Shown here piece by piece: positions 8,401 to 14,297 of a DNA stretch of 47,894 nucleotides. This DNA is from Pseudoxanthomonas sangjuensis (GTDB lineage Bacteria; Pseudomonadota; Gammaproteobacteria; Xanthomonadales; Xanthomonadaceae). The position numbers and the translations under genes are program-made. The DNA is taken from the NCBI RefSeq assembly GCF_010211755.1, contig NZ_PDWR01000027.1, forward strand, positions 1-47,894. The letters run 5' to 3'. Under the pieces are notes generated by a model that was given only the letters and a program-made list of their open reading frames with translations, was not told the origin of the DNA and made no database searches. Within the stretch, counting starts at the first letter, position 1, and the number at the start of each line of letters is the position of its first letter.

Positions 8401-8985
8401 ATGCCTTATGGGGATCTGTATCAGTACGCGCAAAGTCTTGCTCCGGTTGTCAACCGGAATTTGATCCGAGACAAGATAATCCAGCTGACCGGTATTGCCG
8501 GCTTTCGATGTTTTGTCGATCCTGGTCTGGATCCAAACATTACGAGCGGGTACTACGTGTCGCCGTCAAATGAGGATAGCCAGTTCGCTCGCCAAGCGAA
8601 CGGCAGGCACGTCATCGCCTATGCCCAAGGCCTGAATCGGTGCTGGCAGAGATTCGTCACCGTCAAAGAAATGATGCATGTGTTCGATGAAGTGCTGGAG
8701 TGCACCAATTCGGAAGCTGACTTGGATCTGCTGCTTTCCAATTTCTACGGCGGTGCTGACACAAGTGGGGAAATCTGCCCGCAGATGAAATCCGAAGTTA
8801 AGTGCTTCTGGATGGCCGTCGGCGTGCTTTGTCCAGAGAGGACTCGAGTCGAGCTTCAGCAAAAGAGGGATGCTGGGGAGCTAACTGACTACCAGATCGC
8901 GGATTACCTGAAAGTTCCTGAGGTTTATGTTCCGAACTTCTTCAATCCGAGATACAAGCATTTGCTGGCAAGCCTTACTGACTGA
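8401..8985 (+). CDS. Degenerate ImmA/IrrE-like metallopeptidase homologue, 194 aa
   Basis: The pattern RFVTVKEMMHVFDE (residues 84-97), followed about 35 residues later by KSEVKCFWMAVGVLCPE (130-146), has the layout of the ImmA/IrrE (DUF955) zinc peptidases. In those, an HExxH helix is followed by an ExxA-type helix ending in L-x-P. The region after it (ELTDYQIADYLKVPEVYV) looks like the usual C-terminal segment. The first zinc-binding His is replaced: the motif reads K89-E90-M91-M92-H93, with E132 as the likely third ligand. The protein may bind metal poorly or work as a non-catalytic regulator. ImmA-type proteins cleave or regulate phage repressors, and many sit in toxin-antitoxin or phage loci. 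Family assignment is by eye. It is second in a two-gene island operon, with a terminator 18 bp after the stop. Confidence 0.7.
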   Translation: MPYGDLYQYAQSLAPVVNRNLIRDKIIQLTGIAGFRCFVDPGLDPNITSGYYVSPSNEDSQFARQANGRHVIAYAQGLNRCWQRFVTVKEMMHVFDEVLECTNSEADLDLLLSNFYGGADTSGEICPQMKSEVKCFWMAVGVLCPERTRVELQQKRDAGELTDYQIADYLKVPEVYVPNFFNPRYKHLLASLTD

Positions 8986-9002
8986 ACTTGGCGGCCTCCT
9001 AT

Positions 9003-9026
9003 AAACCTCGCTTCGGCGGGGTTTTT
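9003..9026. terminator. Terminator after the island operon
   Basis: AAACCTCGC (9003-9011) pairs with GCGGGGTTT (9016-9024, one wobble) around TTCG, followed by T5. On the minus strand the stem is followed by TTTATAG, so it could also end transcription of the small convergent frame at 9050-9196. Confidence 0.9.
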
Positions 9027-9049
9027 GTTTGCGTCTGGAAATCCTTGAG

Positions 9050-9196
9050 CTACACATTGACGTCCGTTGATGGGGCTATTCCGTTTTTGCCCGGGAGCGG
9101 ATGGTGCTCCTGCTCTCCAGTACCGGTGAAGATCACAACGGAGGGGTCATCCTTGGTTGCGTTCAGCTCCTTTGCCGCTGCTAGTTGGGTGTTCAT
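9050..9196 (-). CDS. Possible 48-aa small protein of the island
   Basis: A 48-codon frame starting MNTQLAAAKELNATKDDPSV and ending PSTDVNV, with ordinary-looking soluble composition. It runs towards the 194-aa gene and stops 23 bp before the shared terminator. A weak promoter is possible upstream: TTGCGA (9240-9245), an 18-nt gap, then CATAGC (9216-9221) on the minus strand. The ribosome site is poor (GGGG almost touching the ATG). It could equally be a chance frame or the stub of a lost gene. Confidence 0.3.
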   Translation of the reverse strand: MNTQLAAAKELNATKDDPSVVIFTGTGEQEHHPLPGKNGIAPSTDVNV

Positions 9197-9226
9197 GCCC
9201 CAGCAGCACCATCACGCTATGGGAAC

Positions 9227-9240
9227 TTGGAAAAATTCCT
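9227..9240. repeat. Right copy of the 14-bp subterminal repeat
   Basis: TTGGAAAAATTCCT, identical to 7851-7864 in the left arm. It lies 91 bp inside the right attachment site. If the weak minus-strand promoter before the 48-aa frame is real, this repeat fills its spacer. Confidence 0.55.
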
Positions 9241-9331
9241 CGCAAGTGCTTGAATGTGCGCCGCCTGATGTTGATGGTTTTGGAAATTTGGCGCGGCCTA
9301 ACCTGTTGATCTAAGGCATCACTTGCGTTGC

Positions 9332-9377
9332 CTCTTAATCAATAGGTCCAAGGTTCGAATCCTTGACGGCCCACCAA
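9332..9377 (+). repeat. Right attachment site (attR), 46-bp direct repeat
   Basis: An exact second copy of the tRNA-Lys 3' end (anticodon loop through CCA plus A). It lacks the 5' half, so it is not a functional tRNA. The original cluster terminator follows six bases later. Confidence 0.93.
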
Positions 9378-9382
9378 ACACA

Positions 9383-9412
9383 AAAGCGCCCGGGTAACCC
9401 CGGGCGCTTTTT
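9383..9412 (+). terminator. Displaced terminator of the tRNA cluster
   Basis: A 12-bp perfect stem (9383-9394 with 9399-9410), a TAAC loop and TTTTT. It follows the attR repeat, so it was presumably the native terminator of tRNA-Lys before the island inserted. Confidence 0.92.
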
Positions 9413-9428
9413 CGTTGCCTGCTGCCGC

Positions 9429-9434
9429 TAGAAT
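9429..9434 (+). promoter_or_regulatory. -10 box of tRNA-Leu
   Basis: TAGAAT ends 9 bp before the tRNA and lies just after the strong terminator, so tRNA-Leu must have its own promoter. No convincing -35 is seen (CTTTTT at 9407-9412 overlaps the terminator). Confidence 0.4.
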
Positions 9435-9443
9435 GGCCGCGAC

Positions 9444-9530
<87 letters not shown>

Positions 9531-9550
9531 TCCCGGCCGCGCGCCTCCGG

Positions 9551-9949
9551 TCAGCCGTGGTCGTGCGCCGCCGGCGCCATCCCCTCGCCCGCTTCGAGCC
9601 GATCCAGGAAATCCACCGCGCGGCGCAGGTGCGGGATCACGATCGATCCGCCGACCACCAGGCCCACCGAGAACGCCTCGAAGAACTCGTCGCGACCCAC
9701 CCCGGCTTCCTTGCACTGGGCGACGTGGTAGCTGATGCAGTCGTCGCAGCGCAGCACCAGCGAGGCAACCAGCCCCAGCAGTTCCTTGGTCTTCACGTCC
9801 AGCGCGCCGGCCTGGTAGGTCTGCGTGTCGAGCGCGAAGAAACGCCGCACCACCTGGTTCGGTTCGGCCAGGATGCGTTCGTTCAAGCGCCGGCGGAACG
9901 CGGCAAATTCCTCGACGCGGTTTGCCTCCCCGATGCGGTCGCTGCTCAC
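9551..9949 (-). CDS. AhpD-like (carboxymuconolactone decarboxylase family) protein
   Basis: A 132-aa protein with the AhpD/CMD core. C68-D-D-C71 is followed by H75, the E-x(n)-CxxC-xxxH pattern used as a peroxidatic or thiol-redox site. It starts with GTG at 9949, overlapping the glutaredoxin stop as GTGA, which implies translational coupling. That partnership suggests a thiol-dependent antioxidant role, perhaps reduced by glutaredoxin; this is inferred. The C-terminus (HDHG) is not diagnostic. The gene is convergent with tRNA-Leu. Confidence 0.85.
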   Translation of the reverse strand: MSSDRIGEANRVEEFAAFRRRLNERILAEPNQVVRRFFALDTQTYQAGALDVKTKELLGLVASLVLRCDDCISYHVAQCKEAGVGRDEFFEAFSVGLVVGGSIVIPHLRRAVDFLDRLEAGEGMAPAAHDHG

Positions 9950-10224
9950 GCGGCGCCGCCTTCGAGCAGCGGCTCGAGCTTGCCTTCGCGGTGCAGCGCC
10001 ATCATGTCGTCGTAGCCGCCGACGTGGGTGTCGCCGATGAAGATCTGCGGCACGCTGGTGCGCCGGGTCAGGGCGACCATCTTCTCGCGCTCGGCCGGGT
10101 CGGCATCGATCCGGACCTCGGTCCACGAGCGGCCCTTGCTCTTGAGGAAATTCTTGGCCGCCACGCAGTAGGGGCAGACTGCGGTCGAGTAGATGGTGAT
10201 CTTCGGGACGGCGGTGTCGTTCAT
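9946..10224 (-). CDS. grxC: Glutaredoxin 3
   Basis: A 92-aa glutathione-dependent disulfide reductase with a thioredoxin fold. The dithiol active site C17-P-Y-C20 is of the classical Grx type. TSVPQIFIG carries the conserved cis-proline, and GGYDDM is the usual glutathione-contact region. Length and motifs match E. coli GrxC (83 aa). The start MNDTAVPK is chosen because the open frame upstream is non-homologous. Its stop overlaps the start of the AhpD-like gene, and it is divergent from the BepA-like protease. Confidence 0.95.
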   Translation of the reverse strand: MNDTAVPKITIYSTAVCPYCVAAKNFLKSKGRSWTEVRIDADPAEREKMVALTRRTSVPQIFIGDTHVGGYDDMMALHREGKLEPLLEGGAA

Positions 10225-10396
10225 GGGAATTCTCGCGGAGTCGTGCGGTCTGAGGACAATATGGTGGCACGATGGCCGATGCCCAATCCGGCAACCGGTG
10301 GAACAGTGCGGGCCGGACGCCCGTCCCTTAACCGCCTGTTCACTCGCCCGGCATGGGCAGGCGTCATCCTGCCCGCCTGACTCGACGGAGATCGCC

Positions 10397-12058
10397 TTGC
10401 GCCACCGCCTGCCCATCTTCCTGTTCGCCGCCGCCCTGACTTTCGCGGCCGGCACGCCGCCGGCCCCGGCGCAGGAGGCAAAGCTGCCGGACATCGGCTC
10501 CTCGGCCGGCGAAGTACTGACCCCGGCCAAGCAGGCCGAGTACGGCAGCATGGTGATGCGCGAGCTGCGCAACTACGGCTACCTGCTCGACGACCCGCTG
10601 ATCGACCAGTGGCTGGACACCGTCGGCCGGCGCCTGGGCGCGAACAGCGACGATCCGCGCCAGCCGTTCACCTTCTTCATGCTGAAGGAACGGCAGATCA
10701 ACGCCTTCGCCACCCTCGGCGGCTACATTGCGGTCAATTCCGGGCTGGTGCTGACCGCCGAGAGCGAGGACGAGGTTGCCGCGGTGCTTTCGCACGAGAT
10801 CGCCCACGTGACCCAGCAACACGTATTGCGCGCGGTGGAGCGCGCGCAACGCGACCAGGTGCCGATCCTGCTGGGCATGCTCGCCGCGATCGCGCTGGCG
10901 CAGAGCGCCGGCGGCAACTCCAGCGACGACGCGGCGATGGCCGCGATGGCCAGCGGCATGGGCCTGATGCAGCAGCGCCAGATCGACTACACCCGTTCCA
11001 ACGAGGCCGAGGCCGACCGCGTCGGCATCCACACCCTGTCGCGCGCCGGCTACGACGTCGATGCGATGGCCGGCTTCTTCGGGCGCCTGCAACTGGCGAT
11101 GCGCGGCAACCGCGGCGACGAGCGCAGCCGGGTGCCCGACTACCTGCAGACCCACCCGGTCACCACCACCCGCATCAGCGAGGCGCACGATCGCGCCGAA
11201 CAGCTCAAGCGCAGCGGCACGGTCGTCACTTCCACCACCGCCACGCCCGGCAACGTCCGCACCGAGAAATTCGTGCGCCAGCCCGACTACGCCGGTTCCG
11301 CGCCGGGCACGCTGAACCCGCTGCTGCCGTCCTCGCTGCGCCTGCCCCCCAGCGCGCCGGTCGGCGGCGACACCGGCCAGTTCGACTGGGCGCGCGAACG
11401 CCTGCGCGTGCTCAGCGCCGACACGCCGGCGGTGGCGGTGCGCGAATACGAAAGCATCCGCCGCAACACCCCGGGCGGCCTCAGCGACGCCCAGCAATAC
11501 GGCCTGGCGCTGGCGCGGATGCTCGGCAGCGAGCCCGCGCGCGCCGCCAGCGACCTTGCCGGCCTGCTGAAGCAGGACCCGGACAACCTGTGGATCGCCC
11601 TGGCCCTGGCCCAGGCCGAATCCCGCAGCGGCCACGGCGCCGATGCCGAACGCCGCTTCGCCGACCTGCTGCGCCGCCACCCCCACCACCGCGCGATCGC
11701 CCTGACCTACGCGCAGGCGTTGAACGAACAGGGCGGCCGCGAAGCCGGCCTGCGTGCCCAGGCGATATTGCGGCCGCTGCTGGCCGCTTCCGCCGACGAT
11801 CCGGTGTTCCAGCGCAGCTTCGCCCGCGCCTACGAGCTGGCCGGCGACCAGATCCGTGCCGGCGAGGCCTACGCCGAGGCCGCCTTCCTGAGCGGGCGCG
11901 CCGAGCAGGCCCTGGTCCAGTTGCAGAACCTGAAGAAGCGCGACGACCTGGACTACTACGCCCGCGCCCGGATCGACGCGCGCATCGCCGCGATCACCCC
12001 GCAGGTGCTGGAACTGCATCGCCAGGGCATCAAGGACCCGGACCTGGGGCGGCGCTGA
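10397..12058 (+). CDS. bepA: BepA-like M48 metalloprotease with TPR domain
   Basis: A 553-aa periplasmic protease/chaperone of the outer-membrane assembly quality-control system. A signal peptide (residues 1-26, ending PAPAQE) leads into an M48 domain with H133-E-I-A-H137. The Glu ligand lies in NEAEAD (E203, with D207). The C-terminal half (about 350-553) is alanine-rich helical repeat typical of the BepA TPR superhelix that docks on BamA/LptD. The start is a TTG at 10397 with GGAG six nucleotides upstream. No ATG gives a proper signal peptide; this is inferred. E. coli BepA is 487 aa. Confidence 0.88.
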   Translation: MRHRLPIFLFAAALTFAAGTPPAPAQEAKLPDIGSSAGEVLTPAKQAEYGSMVMRELRNYGYLLDDPLIDQWLDTVGRRLGANSDDPRQPFTFFMLKERQINAFATLGGYIAVNSGLVLTAESEDEVAAVLSHEIAHVTQQHVLRAVERAQRDQVPILLGMLAAIALAQSAGGNSSDDAAMAAMASGMGLMQQRQIDYTRSNEAEADRVGIHTLSRAGYDVDAMAGFFGRLQLAMRGNRGDERSRVPDYLQTHPVTTTRISEAHDRAEQLKRSGTVVTSTTATPGNVRTEKFVRQPDYAGSAPGTLNPLLPSSLRLPPSAPVGGDTGQFDWARERLRVLSADTPAVAVREYESIRRNTPGGLSDAQQYGLALARMLGSEPARAASDLAGLLKQDPDNLWIALALAQAESRSGHGADAERRFADLLRRHPHHRAIALTYAQALNEQGGREAGLRAQAILRPLLAASADDPVFQRSFARAYELAGDQIRAGEAYAEAAFLSGRAEQALVQLQNLKKRDDLDYYARARIDARIAAITPQVLELHRQGIKDPDLGRR

Positions 12059-12094
12059 GCAGGTCCGCGGCGGTGCGGCCGGCGGTTTCCGCGG

Positions 12095-12123
12095 CTGTCA
12101 TGTTTCCGTCATGAAAATGTCGT
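12095..12123 (+). promoter_or_regulatory. Pho box upstream of phoB
   Basis: Three 7-bp repeats at 11-bp spacing: CTGTCAT (12095-12101), CCGTCAT (12106-12112) and ATGTCGT (12117-12123), separated by AT-rich GTTT and GAAA. This matches the known PhoB recognition rule. A -10-like TACTGT (12125-12130) follows at once, as in PhoB-activated promoters that lack a -35. Confidence 0.85.
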
Positions 12124-12160
12124 CTACTGTCGCCGCCCCCTTGGAGACAGCGGACTTCCG

Positions 12161-12850
12161 GTGCAGAAGCACGTCCTGATCGTCGACGACGAACCCGCCA
12201 TCCGCGACATGGTCGCCTTCGCCCTGCGCAAGGGCGAATTCGAGCCGGTCCACGCCGGCGACGCGCGCGAGGCGCAGGGCAAGATCGCCGACCGCGTGCC
12301 CGACCTGATCCTGCTCGACTGGATGCTGCCCGGCACCAGCGGCCTGGAACTGGCGCGGCGCTGGCGCAAGGACGCCCTCACCCGCGACGTGCCGATCATC
12401 ATGCTGACCGCGCGCGGCGAGGAGAACGACCGCGTCGGCGGCCTCGAGGCCGGCGTCGACGACTACGTGGTGAAGCCCTTTTCGGCGCGCGAACTGCTGG
12501 CGCGCATCCGCGCGGTGATGCGCCGCGCGCGCGGGGACGACGAGGACGGCAGCGTCGGCATCGGCCCGTTGCGCATCGACGGCGCCGCGCACCGCGTGTT
12601 CGCCAACGACGCGGCGGTGCCGATCGGCCCCACCGAATACCGCCTGCTGCACTTCTTCATGACCCATCCGGAGCGGGTGTATTCGCGCGCCCAGCTGCTC
12701 GACCACGTCTGGGGCGGCAATGTGTACGTCGAGGAACGCACCGTCGACGTGCACATCCGCCGCCTGCGCAGGACCCTGGAACCGCATGGCGTGGAGCACA
12801 TGGTGCAGACGGTGCGCGGGTCGGGCTACCGGTTCTCGGCCTCGGTCTGA
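12161..12850 (+). CDS. phoB: Phosphate regulon response regulator PhoB
   Basis: A 229-aa OmpR/PhoB-family regulator. The receiver domain has acidic D9-D10, phosphorylation site D53 (LLDWMLPG) and the conserved Lys in VVKPFSAREL. The C-terminal winged helix ends with VRGSGYRFS and contains the recognition helix region TVDVHIRRLRR. It activates Pho genes when PhoR phosphorylates it. The start is GTG at 12161; no ideal ribosome site is seen. It lies 38 bp after the Pho box, so it is very likely autoregulated, and it heads the phoB-phoR-ppk-ppx operon. Confidence 0.96.
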   Translation: MQKHVLIVDDEPAIRDMVAFALRKGEFEPVHAGDAREAQGKIADRVPDLILLDWMLPGTSGLELARRWRKDALTRDVPIIMLTARGEENDRVGGLEAGVDDYVVKPFSARELLARIRAVMRRARGDDEDGSVGIGPLRIDGAAHRVFANDAAVPIGPTEYRLLHFFMTHPERVYSRAQLLDHVWGGNVYVEERTVDVHIRRLRRTLEPHGVEHMVQTVRGSGYRFSASV

Positions 12851-12953
12851 AACGCGAAGTCGGCGGTTGGCGGTTCGTGGCCGGCAGCGAGGCCCCGAGC
12901 CAGCGACCGCCGACCCGCCTCTCCCCTCGCCGCCTTCTGCGACAATCCCGGAC

Positions 12954-14297
12954 ATGCCCCGCTACTTGCGCCCCGCCTGGTTCAAGACGCTCGGCCAGCT
13001 GGTCGCGGCGCTGGCCGCGGCCGCGCTGCTCGGCTGGCTGGCCGGCCATCCATGGCCCGTGCTCGCCCTGGCCGCGCTCGGCGTCGTCGCCTGGCACTAC
13101 TGGCGGCTGCGCAAGGTGCTGCTGCGCCTGACCGCGCGCCAGCGGCTGGCGCCGGCGCAGGGCAGCGGCGTGTGGAACGAGCTCGACCGCCTGCTGTACC
13201 GCGGCCAGGCGGAGATGCGCAGCCGCAAGCGCCGCCTGCTCGGCATCCTGCGCGCCTACCGCGCCGCCGCCGCGGCGCTGCCCGATGCGGTGGTCGTGGT
13301 CGATCGCAACAGCCAGCGCGTGCTCTGGTTCAACGAGGCCGCGACCGCGCTGCTGGGGCTGCAGTACCCCGCGGACATCGACAAGCCGGTCGGCGAACGC
13401 CTGCAACCGCTGTCGCTGGCGCACTGGCTGGCCGCCGGGCGCAACGCCGAGCCGCTGCTCGACGCGCCGTCGCCGATCGACCCGAACCTGCGCCTGAACC
13501 TGCGCCTGATCCCGTATTCGGACGAATACTGGCTGCTGGTCGCACGCGACGTCAGCAAGCTGCTGCGCCTGGAACAGGTGCGCCGCGATTTCGTCGCCAA
13601 CGTCTCGCACGAACTGCGCACGCCGCTGACCGTGGTCCACGGCTATCTCGACATGATCGATCCCGACGACCACCCCGAGTGGACGCCGATGCTGGCCGAG
13701 ATGCAGAAGCAGTCGCAACGGATGACCCGGCTGGTCGAGGACCTGCTTACCCTGTCGCGGCTCGAGGCGCAGGACAGCCTGCCCGACGAAAGCGTGGCGA
13801 TGGCGCCGATGCTCTCGACGCTGAAGCGCGAGGCCGAGGCGCTCAGCCAGGGCCGCCACCGGATCGAGGCGCAGGACGAGGCCGGCGTCGACCTGTGGGG
13901 GTCGAACAAGGAACTGCACAGCGCCTTCTCCAACCTGGTCAGCAACGCGGTGCGCTACACGCCGGCCGGCGGCAGCATCGCGATCCGCTTCGCCCGCGAG
14001 GGCGACGGCGCCATGCTGAGCGTGCGCGACACCGGCTACGGCATCCCCGAACAGCACATCCCGCGCATCACCGAACGCTTCTACCGCGTCTCGGCCAGCC
14101 GTTCGCGCGAGAGCGGCGGCACCGGCCTGGGCCTGTCGATCGTCAAGCACGTGCTGAACCTGCACCAGGCCCGGCTGGAGATCGAAAGCCGGGTCGGCCA
14201 TGGCAGCACCTTCTCCGTCCACTTCAACGCCGACCGCGTGCATGCGCGCGACACGGCCCCCACCGTCGCGCCGGCGGCGCATAGCCAGACCGCATGA
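12954..14297 (+). CDS. phoR: Phosphate regulon sensor histidine kinase PhoR
   Basis: A 447-aa membrane kinase. Two hydrophobic helices (about 13-30 and 34-50) with almost no periplasmic loop are typical of PhoR, which senses phosphate through the Pst/PhoU system. A PAS domain (about 100-200) precedes the H box with H219 (NVSHELRTPL). Then come the N box (NLVSNAVRYT), G1 (DTGYGI), F box (ERFYRV) and G2 (GGTGLGLSIVKH). It follows phoB by 103 bp and overlaps ppk by four bases (ATGA). Confidence 0.96.
   Translation: MPRYLRPAWFKTLGQLVAALAAAALLGWLAGHPWPVLALAALGVVAWHYWRLRKVLLRLTARQRLAPAQGSGVWNELDRLLYRGQAEMRSRKRRLLGILRAYRAAAAALPDAVVVVDRNSQRVLWFNEAATALLGLQYPADIDKPVGERLQPLSLAHWLAAGRNAEPLLDAPSPIDPNLRLNLRLIPYSDEYWLLVARDVSKLLRLEQVRRDFVANVSHELRTPLTVVHGYLDMIDPDDHPEWTPMLAEMQKQSQRMTRLVEDLLTLSRLEAQDSLPDESVAMAPMLSTLKREAEALSQGRHRIEAQDEAGVDLWGSNKELHSAFSNLVSNAVRYTPAGGSIAIRFAREGDGAMLSVRDTGYGIPEQHIPRITERFYRVSASRSRESGGTGLGLSIVKHVLNLHQARLEIESRVGHGSTFSVHFNADRVHARDTAPTVAPAAHSQTA

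Larger units (their letters stand above)
7758..9377. mobile_element. Small integrase-less genomic island in tRNA-Lys
   Basis: A 1,574-bp insertion bounded by 46-bp direct repeats of the tRNA-Lys 3' end. Two sampled lines inside give 29/60 and 30/60 G+C, against 39/60 and 48/60 in two lines to the right, so the base composition is foreign. Contents from left: terminator, repeat-rich arm, palindromes, a hairpin-rich leader, a 65-aa gene, a 194-aa gene, a shared terminator, a possible 48-aa convergent gene, and about 135 bp with no gene. No integrase, excisionase or transposase is present. It is therefore either a satellite mobilised by another element's integrase or a deletion remnant. The 37-codon frame at 7882-7995 has no support. 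Confidence 0.88.

Noticed and set aside
8988-9314. Plus-strand frame of 108 aa after the peptidase-like gene
   Set aside because: It starts three bases past the previous stop without a ribosome site and runs straight through a strong terminator (PRFGGVFV is the hairpin translated).
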